A stretch of 64,000 nucleotides of DNA from positions 2,911,501 to 2,975,500 of the forward strand of contig NZ_AP023441.1 of the NCBI RefSeq assembly GCF_019976755.1. Reading direction: 5' to 3'. The stretch comes from Nostoc sp. MS1. GTDB lineage: Bacteria > Cyanobacteriota > Cyanobacteriia > Cyanobacteriales > Nostocaceae. A model generated the notes under the pieces. That model searched no databases, was not told the DNA's origin, and saw only the letters and a program-made list of their open reading frames with translations. Both the position numbers and the translations under genes were made by a program. Shown piece by piece: positions 36,401-45,876 of the stretch. Numbering within the stretch: the first letter of the stretch is position 1; the number at the start of each line of letters is the position of its first letter.

Positions 36401-37429
36401 AGCAAAGCCTGTTAAAGATATAACCGCATCTACTAAGGGATGCTTGGTAGTTGGTTCGTAGAAGTAAGCATCTACAGGCTTAGAGAAATCTAATCCGCCA
36501 GCAAATACGGGTAATACTCTTGCCCCTAGCGATTCCAACTCCTGTACCATCGCTACATAATGGGCATCATCCCCTGTAACTAGGTGAGTGCGTTGTAATA
36601 CTAACCCCACACAGGGCGCTAAAGGATCTTTTAAATCGCTGGAAATATCCTTACGGGCTGTGTACCAGTTGAGGTATTCTCTCACATCCTCAAACATAGT
36701 AGTTGCCAAAGGATGCCAAATACCCATGTCGGGGTACACCACTGGCGCTTGATATTCCACTGATGCGGAATTTTGTTTTTCTACAGCTTTTAATACGTAT
36801 TTATCAGCCAGCATCAGCAAGAAGTTTTCCAGGTTTTCTGGCGAACCTCCTAGCCAATACTGAAAACTGAGCATAAAATTACGCGCGTCCTGTGCCTTTT
36901 CCATTGGTAGATACTTCAGCACTTGCGGCAATGTCCGCAAAAGCTTCAGCATCCCATCTTGGAATCCCGCACCGGATTTTTCCTTGCGTTTGCGCATGAA
37001 TTGAGCGATCGCACTCTTCGATTGTCCCAACTGTGCCAGAGAGAAACTGCCCATTTTGTTTAGGCGCATAACTTCTGGCATTGAGGGGAATACAACCGCA
37101 ACGTCGAGGCGATCGCGGTATGGTTCTACTGCTGTAACTACTTTCTGTGCTAAGTCTTCGATGAAAATCAGTGAAGCGATAAAAATATTGGCACTCGCGA
37201 TCTCCCGTTGGAACTCTTCGTAGTTCTCTGGATCTCTCAGTTCCTCAATCAAATACCCACTGATTTCAATCGCCAGGTTGGGATTATTCGAGTTAATCGT
37301 GCGAACCGCTTGCGACAGTGCGCTCTGGTACTGGGACTCAAGCACGACATAGACCACCTTAATTAAGTTACGTCCGCCCAGATTATCAGGGGCAATGTGT
37401 CTAATGGTGGACTTGACGTGGGTGAACAT
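33443..37429 (-). CDS. chlH: Magnesium chelatase subunit H
   Basis: The large (1328 aa) porphyrin-binding subunit that, with ChlI and ChlD, inserts Mg2+ into protoporphyrin IX, the first committed step of chlorophyll synthesis. The CobN/Mg-chelatase domain is recognised by VLHFGTHGSLEFMPGKQMGM, QTHLVTGDDAHY-like sequence (LQRTHLVTGDDAHYVAM), GYGNW-type C-terminal elements and ETIACVLWGTDNIKTYGES. The length equals that of other cyanobacterial ChlH proteins. Start is ATG 37429. The gene is alone, with a 470 bp upstream region. Confidence 0.97.
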   Translation of the reverse strand: MFTHVKSTIRHIAPDNLGGRNLIKVVYVVLESQYQSALSQAVRTINSNNPNLAIEISGYLIEELRDPENYEEFQREIASANIFIASLIFIEDLAQKVVTAVEPYRDRLDVAVVFPSMPEVMRLNKMGSFSLAQLGQSKSAIAQFMRKRKEKSGAGFQDGMLKLLRTLPQVLKYLPMEKAQDARNFMLSFQYWLGGSPENLENFLLMLADKYVLKAVEKQNSASVEYQAPVVYPDMGIWHPLATTMFEDVREYLNWYTARKDISSDLKDPLAPCVGLVLQRTHLVTGDDAHYVAMVQELESLGARVLPVFAGGLDFSKPVDAYFYEPTTKHPLVDAVISLTGFALVGGPARQDHPKAIEALKKLNRPYMVALPLVFQTTEEWLDSDLGLHPIQVALQIAIPELDGAIEPIILSGRDGATGKAIALRDRIEAVAQRALKWANLRRKPKLNKKVAITVFSFPPDKGNVGTAAYLDVFGSIYEVMQALRNNGYDVQDLPENAKELMEQVIHDAQAQYASPELNIAYKMSVPEYEALTPYSQRLEENWGPPPGNLNSDGQNLLIYGKQFGNVFIGVQPTFGYEGDPMRLLFSRSASPHHGFAAYYTYLERIWGADAVLHFGTHGSLEFMPGKQMGMSGECYPDNLIGTIPNLYYYAANNPSEATIAKRRSYAETISYLTPPAENAGLYKGLKELSELIASYQTLKDSGRGIPIVNTIMDKCRIVNLDKDINLPETDAKDMTPEERDNIVGSVYRKLMEIESRLLPCGLHVIGKPPSAEEAIATLVNIASLDRQEEEILSLPRIIANSIGRNIDEIYLNSDKGVLEDVQLLQDITLATRAAVRALVQEQTDAEGRVSLVSKLNFFNMGKKEPWVEALHKAGYPKVDASALKPLFEYLEFCLQQVCADNELGALLKGLEGEYILPGPGGDPIRNPDVLPTGKNIHALDPQSIPTAAAVQSAKIVVDRLLARNKAENNGNWPETIACVLWGTDNIKTYGESLAQIMWMVGVRPVPDALGRVNKLELIPLEELGRPRIDVVINCSGVFRDLFINQMNLLDQGVKMAAEADEPLEMNFVRKHAMQQAEEMGINLRQAATRVFSNASGSYSSNINLAVENSTWDSEAELQEMYLKRKSFSFNSDNPGMMDESRQIFESTLKTADATFQNLDSSEISLTDVSHYFDSDPTKLVASLRGDGKTPASYIADTTTANAQVRTLSETVRLDARTKLLNPKWYEGMLSHGYEGVRELSKRLVNTMGWSATAGAVDNWIYEDANETFIKDEEMQKRLMNLNPHSFRKMVSTLLEVNGRGYWETSEENLDRLRELYQEVEDRIEGIE

Positions 37430-37902
37430 GCTTCCTCGGCTCCTTTGATGCGTGTTCTCTACTAAATTTCCTTTGCGACTTTTGCCGTCAAAGGTGATTT
37501 CTTTTGTTCGGCAATATGAGTTTTTTATCAGAAAAACCTTACCAAATGGGCATTTTCTCGTTTATCTGACACAAATCGATATAAAAATCGCAAACTTTGT
37601 TAACAAACATTAATAAATAATAAAAGTAAATACTCACTATTTGTAAAGAAAATTTAATAATTACCCATTAATTACGGGCAATTACACCCCAAAAGCTTTA
37701 ATCTAACCCTGAGATATTTTTTCTATATCTGAACGTTAGGGAAGCACAGTTGTGCGCTCCTACTCCCTACCCTCCATTTACCTCCCTGTAAGGATGTAAA
37801 AGCTGATTTTTTGGGGTAAATTTTTCAGATTGCTAGAAATTATCGGAATTTAGAGTAACTGCTAGAATTATCTAGTGTGGAACTTGTTTGTTAGGAGTGA
37901 AT
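37430..37902. other. Divergent region between chlH and the outer-membrane protein gene
   Basis: About 470 bp with no ORF. The middle (37590-37670) is very AT-rich. A CTCCTACTCCCTACCCTCC pyrimidine run lies near 37758. It should contain both promoters, but no site is clear. Confidence 0.4.
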
Positions 37903-38736
37903 GTGAATAATTTTTCTCTTGATAAAAATATTTTTTGGTTGCCAAGTTTAGCTGCTTTAGCAGTTGTCAGTACTGGCTTATCTGCTCATGCTCAAACAGC
38001 TACTCCTGTTGATGCTCAACAGTTGAATGAATCTTCTGCAACTGTAGTTTCTTTTGATGAAGCGAATACTGAAGCAGGTACACAAATTCAAGAATTTGCT
38101 ATCGATAATCAAGTATCAGATAAAACTATATCACAACAGTTTCCTAGTATTAATACAGAAAATGTAACTGGTCGCACAATCACACCCGTACCTGGAACTG
38201 TAGCAACTACATCCTCTACCTTAACGCCTGAGAATGTAGAACCAACATCTCAACCATCTACTGCTCAAGCGCCTACATCTACAATTGCCCAATCAGATAT
38301 TGACCCAGGTAGACCTACTCGCGGTGGCAGAAGCTACATTGGTATTGGTGCAAATATCGGTATTAGTGGAGATAGTTCATCTTTGGGTGATGGTAACTTC
38401 GCCGTTGTCAGCAAGATTGGTTTGACCAACGCTTTTTCTTTCAGACCATCAGCAGTCTTTGGGGATGATACCACGATTTTGCTCCCCCTTACTTACGATT
38501 TTAACCTACAGGCAGCTGATGCTTTTAGTGAACCACTAGCGATCGCTCCCTATGTAGGGATAGGTGCAGCCATTTCAACTGGTAATAACTCAGAAGTAGG
38601 CTTTTTAGCTTCTGGTGGAGTCGATTTCCCCCTATCTACTCAATTTACCGCCACAGCATCAGTGAATGCCGCCTTTTTCGATGACACCACTGTTGGTTTA
38701 CTGCTCGGTATTGGCTACAATTTCACTGGTTTCTAG
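37903..38736 (+). CDS. Predicted outer-membrane beta-barrel protein
   Basis: A 277 aa exported protein. The signal peptide has LPSLAALAVVSTGLSAHA followed by QT. A Thr/Ser/Pro-rich low-complexity region covers residues 30-135, and a C-terminal half of alternating hydrophobic strands (SYIGIGANIGISGD, KIGLTNAFSFRPSAVFGD, FLASGGVDFPLSTQFTATAS) ends in an aromatic residue (GIGYNFTGF), as outer-membrane barrels do. The start is GTG 37903, with AGGAG 5 nt upstream. Cargo or role is unknown. Confidence 0.8.
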   Translation: MNNFSLDKNIFWLPSLAALAVVSTGLSAHAQTATPVDAQQLNESSATVVSFDEANTEAGTQIQEFAIDNQVSDKTISQQFPSINTENVTGRTITPVPGTVATTSSTLTPENVEPTSQPSTAQAPTSTIAQSDIDPGRPTRGGRSYIGIGANIGISGDSSSLGDGNFAVVSKIGLTNAFSFRPSAVFGDDTTILLPLTYDFNLQAADAFSEPLAIAPYVGIGAAISTGNNSEVGFLASGGVDFPLSTQFTATASVNAAFFDDTTVGLLLGIGYNFTGF

Positions 38737-38864
38737 TTAGGTTAGGGACTGGGTTAAGAAGAGGGGTGATAAGGAAGATAAGGAAGATGATCAGTTTAAA
38801 TGCTCCCCTATCTTCCCCTACTCCCCCTACTCCCCCATCTCTTACCTTACCAACTCCCTAATCC

Positions 38865-40190
38865 CTAACTCTTAGGCGTAACTTTATCTACAGTCTTAAT
38901 CTTGCCATCGTCTCCTACTGTCCACACATCATAGACACCGATGACATCACCATTAGCATCAATATCAACGTTCCCACTGGCTCCCTGATAGTTGATTTTT
39001 TTGCCTTCCTTCAATAACTTCAGCCCTTCACAGACATCCGTAACTTCTTGTCCTGGCCCACTGGCTACTTCCCGAATTTTACTAGCAATACCCACACCAG
39101 TATTTTCTTTAGCGGCTTGGGCTGCTAAGACTAATAGTGCGGTTGCATCCCAGGCTTGGGGTGCAAATTCTCCAGGCGCACTACCTTTTTTCGCTTGCCA
39201 AAGTTTGGTTAAGGCTTCTAAACCTTTACCATCTGAGCCAGGAACTGTACCAATAATGCCAGAGGCAATAAATTTACCATCGCCAGTTTTACCAACTTGG
39301 GCGGGAAACTCATCAGATTTCATCCCATCTGTGAGCATTACCTGCACGCCTTGGGCCACACCTTGTTGATAGGCTGATTTGAGTAGCAAGCTACCTGTTT
39401 CTACGTAAAAAACGCCGAGAACTGCATCTGGCTTACCTGCAAAAGCTGAGGCTGCTTCAGTTTCAAAGGTAGTTGCTTTGGGGTCGTAACGGACAGGATT
39501 ATTTTTATTAACTATAGTCCCACCTAGTTTTTCAAAAGCTTGGACAAACGCCTTTTCAAAACCAACTCCATAGTCATTATTAATCACAATTGTCGAAACC
39601 CGCTTAAAACCCCTCTTCTTTGCAAGTTCCGCTAAGGCTGGGCCTTGGTAGCTATCAGGGGGAACTGTCCGCGCCCAAAAACCTTGGAAGTCTCCCTTCT
39701 GGGCTTTTTCGGTAAATACGGGACTGGTACTACCAGGGGAAACCAACATAACTTTATTTTGAGCCGCAATGGATACAGCTGCTGTGGAAACGCTACTAGC
39801 GAAAGAGCCAACTACACCTGCAACTTTATCTATAGTTGCGAGTTTGGTCATACCAGCCGCGCCGGCTCTGGGGTCTGTTTGGTCGTCTACAGCAACTAGG
39901 CTCACAGGTTGACCATTAACACCACCACAAGCATTGACTGTTTCCACTACCAAGGGAACAGCAGCAGCCATTTGTTGACCGATAGATGCTAAATCACCTG
40001 TTGTTGGCAATAGAGAACCAATTTTTAGACCTGAACCGCTACTGGTTGTGGTTTGAGCGGCTGGGGTACTGGTTGCACCATTGTTAGCTGTACCGTTGGG
40101 TGGGGTGTTAGAGGTTTCACAGGCTGCTAACAAAAAACCAGCTGTGAAAGTGGCTAAACTTAAACTCAGGGCAGCACTAATTTTTTGCAT
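38865..40190 (-). CDS. ABC transporter substrate-binding lipoprotein (branched-chain amino-acid type)
   Basis: A 441 aa periplasmic binding protein of the LivK/Leu-Ile-Val class. The lipobox LLAACETS gives lipid attachment at Cys24. A Thr/Ser/Asn linker precedes LKIGSLLPTTGDLASIGQQM, and VAGVVGSFASSVSTAAV and DAVLGVFYVETGSLLLKSAY follow, as in the type I fold. It is probably the receptor for a neutral amino-acid ABC system whose other subunits are encoded elsewhere. It stands alone here. Start is ATG 40190. Confidence 0.9.
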   Translation of the reverse strand: MQKISAALSLSLATFTAGFLLAACETSNTPPNGTANNGATSTPAAQTTTSSGSGLKIGSLLPTTGDLASIGQQMAAAVPLVVETVNACGGVNGQPVSLVAVDDQTDPRAGAAGMTKLATIDKVAGVVGSFASSVSTAAVSIAAQNKVMLVSPGSTSPVFTEKAQKGDFQGFWARTVPPDSYQGPALAELAKKRGFKRVSTIVINNDYGVGFEKAFVQAFEKLGGTIVNKNNPVRYDPKATTFETEAASAFAGKPDAVLGVFYVETGSLLLKSAYQQGVAQGVQVMLTDGMKSDEFPAQVGKTGDGKFIASGIIGTVPGSDGKGLEALTKLWQAKKGSAPGEFAPQAWDATALLVLAAQAAKENTGVGIASKIREVASGPGQEVTDVCEGLKLLKEGKKINYQGASGNVDIDANGDVIGVYDVWTVGDDGKIKTVDKVTPKS

Positions 40191-40383
40191 ATATTACTTT
40201 CACTCCTCAAAGATGCGGGAGCCTGAAAGTAAGATTCAAGCTAGATTTTTAGGTTAGCCTGATCTTAGCAGGACTCTAAAGGTTAAATGATAACATCCAC
40301 CTTTAGATGTAGAAGTGTTTGCCCCAACATTAGTATTTTTTATTAACACATAACTGTGTATATGTGCTGGGATGCTTGAAAAA

Positions 40384-40475
40384 CGGAGAGGGAGGGATTC
40401 GAACCCTCGGTACGGAGTTGCCTGCCGTACAACAGATTAGCAATCTGCCGCTTTCGACCACTCAGCCACCTCTCC
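40384..40475 (-). tRNA. tRNA-Ser (GCU)
   Basis: A 92 nt class II tRNA with acceptor GGAGAGG/CCTCTCC, a D arm, anticodon stem-loop CAGATTGCTAATCTG (anticodon GCT), a long variable arm (GTACGGCAGG...CCGTAC) and T arm GGGTTCGAATCCC. The discriminator is G and no CCA is encoded. It lies between the ABC binding protein and crtB. Confidence 0.96.
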
Positions 40476-40586
40476 ACGGTGACAAAAATAAATGTTAGCA
40501 GATATTTTTGTCAATGTCAATTAATGTTTGGTCAGTAGTCAGTAGTCAGTAGTCAGTGGTTTGAGGTTTTGACTATAGACTATTGA

Positions 40587-41519
40587 CTAAAGAACTTGCG
40601 ATCGCATCCACGCTAAGGGTAGGGTACGGAGCTTTTTCCACTGGGGGACGTAGGCGCGTTGACTGAAGACATCGTAATTGTTGCGTTCAATCACATCTAA
40701 AATTTGTCCGTATAACATAGATGCTGCCCACACTGGCCAACGGGCATCGGGGGCTAGGTAGGTAATGCCCTTTTCTGCTTTGATGTAGAATTGTCGCGCT
40801 CTGTCTATTTGAAAGCGCATGAGCGCACGCCAGCGTTCGTCTACAACACCTTTGTTGAAGTCTTGCTCGGTATAGTCGAATCTGGCTAGGTCTTCTAGGG
40901 GAATGTAGATTCGCCCTCGTCGGGCATCTTCGCCTACATCCCGCAGAATATTAGTTAGTTGATTGGCTATACCTAAAGCGATCGCTTCTTCTGTTGGCAT
41001 ATACAATGGTTGTTTTTGATACCACGGTGCTGTTCTGCTTGTGGTATCTACTTCCATTACCGATGTTGACATTAACCCTACAGTGCCAGCCACACGGTAG
41101 CAGTAAAGGTATAGTTCGTCAAATGTTTCGTAGCGACTTCGGTATAAATCCATACGTTGCCCAGCGATCATATCCCGGAAGGGCTGAATATCTAGGTTAA
41201 AGCGTTGGAGTGCATCTACCAAGGCGACATCGTAGTTTTCTTGGGGGTGTCCCGCAAAAATCGCTTCCAGATGCTGCTCCCATAGGTCTAGGGTTTCTGG
41301 TGTGGTAATGGCGGATGCGGGCCCGTCCACTAATTCATCTGTACGGCGACACCAGGCATATATTGCCCATATAGCTTGACGCTTTGCCGGACTCATCAGC
41401 AATGTACCCAAGTAGAATGTTTTGGCATACTTGGCTGTGAGATGCCGACAAAGTTGATAGGACTCGTCTACAGAGACCAGCGTTTTCATGCGCGGTGGGG
41501 AATCAGGCAGTTGCAGCAT
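40587..41519 (-). CDS. crtB: Phytoene synthase
   Basis: Condenses two geranylgeranyl diphosphates to 15-cis-phytoene, the first step of carotenoid synthesis. The squalene/phytoene synthase motifs are YAKTFYLGTLL, WCRRTDELVDGP (first aspartate-rich site) and LTNILRDVGEDARRGRIYIP (second). The start is ATG 41519 (MLQLPDSPPRMKTLVSVDES, 310 aa), which matches the conserved N terminus; it overlaps the pds stop by 17 nt. It forms the classic pds-crtB operon. Confidence 0.96.
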   Translation of the reverse strand: MLQLPDSPPRMKTLVSVDESYQLCRHLTAKYAKTFYLGTLLMSPAKRQAIWAIYAWCRRTDELVDGPASAITTPETLDLWEQHLEAIFAGHPQENYDVALVDALQRFNLDIQPFRDMIAGQRMDLYRSRYETFDELYLYCYRVAGTVGLMSTSVMEVDTTSRTAPWYQKQPLYMPTEEAIALGIANQLTNILRDVGEDARRGRIYIPLEDLARFDYTEQDFNKGVVDERWRALMRFQIDRARQFYIKAEKGITYLAPDARWPVWAASMLYGQILDVIERNNYDVFSQRAYVPQWKKLRTLPLAWMRSQVL

Positions 41520-42942
41520 TCGTTGCAGGCGGTCGGGATAGCGTTTGCAGGTTTGAGGTATTTGCCTCTGGCAGCGATTCACAAATCGCCTGCGCTGTTA
41601 GCTTACCAGAAAGTACGGCCCCTTCCATACTGCCTAAGTAGCGTTGCATGGTGTAACTGCCACTCAGGAAGAAGTTAGCTATGGGAGTTTTTTGGGGTGG
41701 ACGGTACTGTTGGCGACCAGGAGTCGCTTTGTAAACTGAACGTGGCGTTTTCACAACATGATATTTGAGCAATTTTGCCGGATTATCTTCGCTAAAGTGG
41801 TCGGGGAAGAGTTTTTCTAACTCGACCATAGTCGCGCAAACAATTTCTTCTTCAGATTTGCTAATCCAATCTTTGGCGGGTGCTAGAACTAATTCCAGCA
41901 TTGAGCGGTCGGGATTAGCATATTCGCGGCAAGTGTTGCTCATATCAGCATAAACGCTAAGGAGGGGCGATCGCGAGAATAACAGGTGATCAATATCTGT
42001 TAATTTACGATCAAACCACAGATGGAGATTAATTACTGGCACGCCTTCTAGTCCTTCTAGCATCTGGAAAAATTCCATTTGCTTCCAGGTATCTGGCAAC
42101 ATAACTTTCAACGGGTCAACTGATAGGGCTGATACGTAAAAGTCTGCTGTAATCACTTCATCGCTTTCTCCATTTAATCCGCGTAGCAAGAATCCTTTTA
42201 CTGTACCATCCGAGTTGAGCAAAATTTCCTTGAGAGGTGCATTCAACCGAACTTCACCACCCCGTTCGGTGATGTAATCGACGATGGGTTGGCACAGCCG
42301 TTCTGTAGGAGAACCATCCAAAAAGGCTATTTTGGAGCCATATCGCTCTTGCAGAAAGCGATTTAGTGCTGTTAATAAAATTGTGGAGGAAACTTCATCA
42401 GGGTTAATAAAGGTGAGTGCTTTGGAAGCAGCGATAAATACGTCACTAGCTACCCTCTCACCCACGCCTTGTCTTTTCAACCAATCTGAGAAGCTGTATT
42501 TGTCCATCTCCTCAACATACTTTTGACCCCGAACTATGGCTGGAAGCAAGCCAATGGCGAACCTAATCTTCTGCTCCCAGGTCAACATATCGTTGTTGCG
42601 GAGAATTGAGGCAATGATGTTAAACGGGGAGGGGATATCGGGAACATCAAAACGGGAGAGTGTTCCGGGTTTATCCGGTTGGTTAAAAATCAATGTATGC
42701 TCTTTCCACTGGAGTCGGTCTTGGATGCCTAACTCCTTGAGCAATTGCAGCATATTGGGATATGCACCAAAGAAGGCGTGTAACCCGGTTTCGTACCAGT
42801 CGCCGTCAGAGTCTTTCCACGCCGCCACAAGACCACCCAATACATCCCGACGCTCTAGGACAATGGGAGTGTGACCTGCATCCGTGAGATATTTCGCGCA
42901 GGAAAGTCCTGCTAGACCAGCGCCAGCGATCGCTACTCGCAT
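41503..42942 (-). CDS. pds: 15-cis-phytoene desaturase (CrtP type)
   Basis: The plant/cyanobacterial-type desaturase that converts phytoene to zeta-carotene on thylakoid membranes. The FAD dinucleotide motif VAIAGAGLAGLSCAKYL is at the N terminus, with VLERRDVLGGLVAAWKD, and FFLSGSYTMQRYLGSMEGAV lies at the C-terminal flavin site. The length of 479 aa is standard. It is the first gene of the operon with crtB. Start is ATG 42942. Confidence 0.97.
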   Translation of the reverse strand: MRVAIAGAGLAGLSCAKYLTDAGHTPIVLERRDVLGGLVAAWKDSDGDWYETGLHAFFGAYPNMLQLLKELGIQDRLQWKEHTLIFNQPDKPGTLSRFDVPDIPSPFNIIASILRNNDMLTWEQKIRFAIGLLPAIVRGQKYVEEMDKYSFSDWLKRQGVGERVASDVFIAASKALTFINPDEVSSTILLTALNRFLQERYGSKIAFLDGSPTERLCQPIVDYITERGGEVRLNAPLKEILLNSDGTVKGFLLRGLNGESDEVITADFYVSALSVDPLKVMLPDTWKQMEFFQMLEGLEGVPVINLHLWFDRKLTDIDHLLFSRSPLLSVYADMSNTCREYANPDRSMLELVLAPAKDWISKSEEEIVCATMVELEKLFPDHFSEDNPAKLLKYHVVKTPRSVYKATPGRQQYRPPQKTPIANFFLSGSYTMQRYLGSMEGAVLSGKLTAQAICESLPEANTSNLQTLSRPPATNAATA

Positions 42943-43253
42943 TTAAACCTACTGTGCTTCAATATTTCTTAATGGTTTTGCCGTTCTCATTATACGTTGC
43001 AATCTGTAACATTTGGCAGAGATTGTGCGATCGCTTCAGGAAAAAATTGGGGAGCAAGTTCTTTATGAGTAAATCGGCTTTTCTCAATGAAGTGCTGAGG
43101 GCGTAGGATAGGGTCTAAGATTATTTATGCTGTGAGGCTATTAAGCCGCATGGTCATTCATCAGGTTGGTTAATTGCTGACAGTTAACACTCAACTGTCA
43201 ACAGCCAATCTCAATTGCAGTCTTTCATCTTATAACTATAGGTTTTAACTATT
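42943..43253. other. Divergent region between pds and the family 3 glycosidase
   Basis: No gene is seen. STRR-like TGACAGTTAACACTCAACTGT lies at about 43178-43203; the rest holds the two promoters. No specific regulator site is seen. Confidence 0.4.
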
Positions 43254-44354
43254 ATGGCAACATTGCAGAAGCTAGAACGCTTTGGACATCACTTAATTAT
43301 GGGTATTTCCGGGACTACTTTAAGTGATGAGGATAAACGCGCTTTGAGTGAATTAAAACCCATAGGGGTAATATTTTTTGCAAAAAATTTCTTAGATGGT
43401 GTACATTATGAAGCTTGGCTGAAAACTTTTGGACAATTACACAGCCAAATACAAGAATATACAGAACGTGATTCCATGTTCTTTACTTTAGACCATGAGG
43501 GAGGTCGCGTTGTCCGCACACCTTTACCCATTACTAGATTTCCTCATGCGTTGTTGTTGCGATCGCACTCTCGTGAAGTAGCTAAAGCCACGGCAACTGA
43601 ATTAAAATCATTAGGTATCAATTTATCTTGGGCCCCTGTAGCTGATATTTATTCCAACCCCCAAAATCCTGTTATTGGTTCTCGCGCTTTTGGTGATACC
43701 CCTGAGACTGCGGCTTCTGGTGTGCGTGAATATTATTTAGGACTAACAGAAGCGGGAATTATTGGGTGCGCCAAACACTTCCCCGGACATGGTGATACAA
43801 GTAAAGACTCTCATATTGAATTACCAATCCTTAATTTGGCTCCAGAAGATTTACAAAATCGAGAACTGATACCCTTTAAAACATTGATTGAGGAAAACAT
43901 TCCTTTAATCATGACAGCCCATATATTATTTCCTAAAATCGACCCTGATTTACCAGCTACCCTCTCTCGTCCCATCCTCAAAACCATCCTCCGGGAAGAA
44001 CTTGGTTTTCAGGGGGTAGTTGTGTCTGATGATTTAGATATGAAAGCTGTCTCAGATATGTTTACCCAAACGGGTACAGTAGCTAGAGCCTTTTATGCTG
44101 GTTGTGATTTATTTATTGTCTCGCGTAACATTCACTCATCATCGATTGAACGTACATATAAAATTGCCGAAGATTTGGTTGATTCACTCAATAATGGTAC
44201 TCTAGCGGAGTCGGTGGTGGAAGCGGCAAAAGAGAGAGTTGAAAAGCTATTAGCTGGAACTCCCCAATATGCTGTACAGGCTTTAGATAAAGATACTTTA
44301 GTACATCATGCCCAGTTGGCGATCGCTTGTTGTTTTGAGAAGCATACTAATTAA
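43254..44354 (+). CDS. Glycoside hydrolase family 3 protein, beta-N-acetylhexosaminidase (NagZ) type
   Basis: A 366 aa GH3 barrel. The motif AKHFPGHGDTSKDSHIELP is the NagZ-type active-site loop with the His/Asp general acid pair, and GVVVSDDLDMKAVSDMF holds the catalytic nucleophile Asp. NagZ releases N-acetylglucosamine from muropeptides in peptidoglycan recycling. The N terminus GHHLIMGISGTTLSDEDKRA is typical. The stop overlaps the stop of the convergent PPK2 gene by 4 nt. Confidence 0.92.
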   Translation: MATLQKLERFGHHLIMGISGTTLSDEDKRALSELKPIGVIFFAKNFLDGVHYEAWLKTFGQLHSQIQEYTERDSMFFTLDHEGGRVVRTPLPITRFPHALLLRSHSREVAKATATELKSLGINLSWAPVADIYSNPQNPVIGSRAFGDTPETAASGVREYYLGLTEAGIIGCAKHFPGHGDTSKDSHIELPILNLAPEDLQNRELIPFKTLIEENIPLIMTAHILFPKIDPDLPATLSRPILKTILREELGFQGVVVSDDLDMKAVSDMFTQTGTVARAFYAGCDLFIVSRNIHSSSIERTYKIAEDLVDSLNNGTLAESVVEAAKERVEKLLAGTPQYAVQALDKDTLVHHAQLAIACCFEKHTN

Positions 44355-45220
44355 GCTTCCTGCTCCAAAATATTCTTAGCCTTCAAAAGTTCCTGGTGAT
44401 GTTCTTCGCTAACTGTAGGATATTGGAGATTTAACTGTTGTAATTTAGAGCAGATAATATCCGACACTACCAAACGTGTATACCATTTGCGATTCGCAGG
44501 GATGATATACCAAGGAGCATATTCAGTACTTGTATGCTGAAAAACCTCCTCATAAGCTTTCATATAATCATCCCAAAAAGCTCGCTCACGCACATCATTT
44601 ACAGAGAACTTCCAGTTTTTATCAGGATATTTTATCCGTTCTAAAAAACGTTTCTTTTGTTCATCTTTAGAAACATTTAGAAAGAACTTAAGAACAACAA
44701 CCCCATTATTCACCAAATATTTTTCAAAATTATTAATTTCTTCAAAGCGTTGCTGCCAAATCTGATCGCCCTTATATTTATAAGGAAGATTTTGCTTTTG
44801 CAAAATTTCTGGATGTACACGAACTACTAGTGTTTCCTCATAATACGAACGATTAAATATGCCAATACGTCCTCGTTCTGGCAGAGCTTTTGTAGCACGC
44901 CAAAGATAATCATGGTCTAATTCTTCGTCACTAGGAGCTTTAAAACTAAACACCTGAAATCCTTGTGGATTTACTCCAGACATAACGTGTTTAATAGTAC
45001 TATCTTTGCCAGCCGCATCCATTGCTTGAAAGATAACCAAAACAGCGTAAGTATTTTGAGCGTAGAGGGTATCTTGATACTTAGCTAATTGTTGGATATT
45101 TTCTTGTAGTTGTTGCGCTGCATCAGCTTTTTCGTGATAGCCATCCTGATAAGCAGGGTCATAATTTTTTCGCAGAGAAACTTTTGACCCTGGTGTAAAA
45201 ATAAAAGCATCCTGATCCAT
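44351..45220 (-). CDS. Polyphosphate kinase 2 (PPK2) family protein
   Basis: A 289 aa PPK2-family nucleotide phosphotransferase that uses polyphosphate to phosphorylate nucleotides. Walker A is in QAMDAAGKDSTIKHV, the lid in KALPERGRIGIFNRSYYEE, and Walker B-like FLNVSKDEQKKRFLERIKYP follows. The single-domain length with the LPERG sequence fits class I/III PPK2 enzymes. The start is set at ATG 45220 (MDQDAFIFTPGSKVSLRKNY) rather than a TTG seven codons upstream. Confidence 0.93.
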   Translation of the reverse strand: MDQDAFIFTPGSKVSLRKNYDPAYQDGYHEKADAAQQLQENIQQLAKYQDTLYAQNTYAVLVIFQAMDAAGKDSTIKHVMSGVNPQGFQVFSFKAPSDEELDHDYLWRATKALPERGRIGIFNRSYYEETLVVRVHPEILQKQNLPYKYKGDQIWQQRFEEINNFEKYLVNNGVVVLKFFLNVSKDEQKKRFLERIKYPDKNWKFSVNDVRERAFWDDYMKAYEEVFQHTSTEYAPWYIIPANRKWYTRLVVSDIICSKLQQLNLQYPTVSEEHHQELLKAKNILEQEA

Positions 45221-45290
45221 GTAAATCAAGTTACCAATCAATAAATTATTTTATGTAATCGCAAACTCAGTAATTATGCTGAGATTTGTC

Positions 45291-45785
45291 TTATTTCTTA
45301 ACCTTTTGCTCTAAATGTGGAAGACGCATTGCTTCTCGACCTAAGAGAAACATTCCCGCTACACCTAAGTTGACAAACCAAATATATTGATGCCAGTATT
45401 GCCGAATCTGGTCTACAGTACTTAATTCTGGATGCAGAGTATTTAAATAAAGTAGTAGCACCAGCACTACCAACGCACTAAACCCGACAAAACTTAACCC
45501 GATAAAAATTCTCGCAGGTCGCAATTCTAAATCGCTAATTTCTTCTAAATCAATTTCTGCCAGTTCTTTTAAAGACTCATCGGCAACTGTAGAGGCTGCT
45601 TGCAAGTTATTGCTTAATTTTGATGGTAGAAGCGGGGTTAGTGTAGCAACAGTTGGACGACGTAGTAAAGCCTCTGTGTTTCGTAAAATCTCTAATGGTT
45701 TACGAGCGGTAAGCGATCGCCTAAATTCTACAAATTCTACATTATTTGTAGCAGTCTGAGCGGAGGTTTTGCTTTCAAAATCCAT
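45291..45785 (-). CDS. Hypothetical protein with two C-terminal membrane spans
   Basis: A 164 aa protein of no named family. Residues 1-85 are hydrophilic and rich in Glu and Leu (DESLKELAEIDLEEISDLEL). Two hydrophobic spans follow, FIGLSFVGFSALVVLVLLLY at about 93-113 and YIWFVNLGVAGMFLLGREAM at about 134-153, separated by a short loop. It is on the same strand as, and 91 bp downstream of, the formylglycine-generating enzyme gene. It is probably an inner or thylakoid membrane protein. Start is ATG 45785. Confidence 0.7.
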   Translation of the reverse strand: MDFESKTSAQTATNNVEFVEFRRSLTARKPLEILRNTEALLRRPTVATLTPLLPSKLSNNLQAASTVADESLKELAEIDLEEISDLELRPARIFIGLSFVGFSALVVLVLLLYLNTLHPELSTVDQIRQYWHQYIWFVNLGVAGMFLLGREAMRLPHLEQKVKK

Positions 45786-45876
45786 AGCACGCCAGATTAA
45801 TAACGGGATTATGAATAGCCTAGCTAATTAACCCAGAGTAAGGCAAATGTTTAATAGTTATTTGTAACAAGCAATA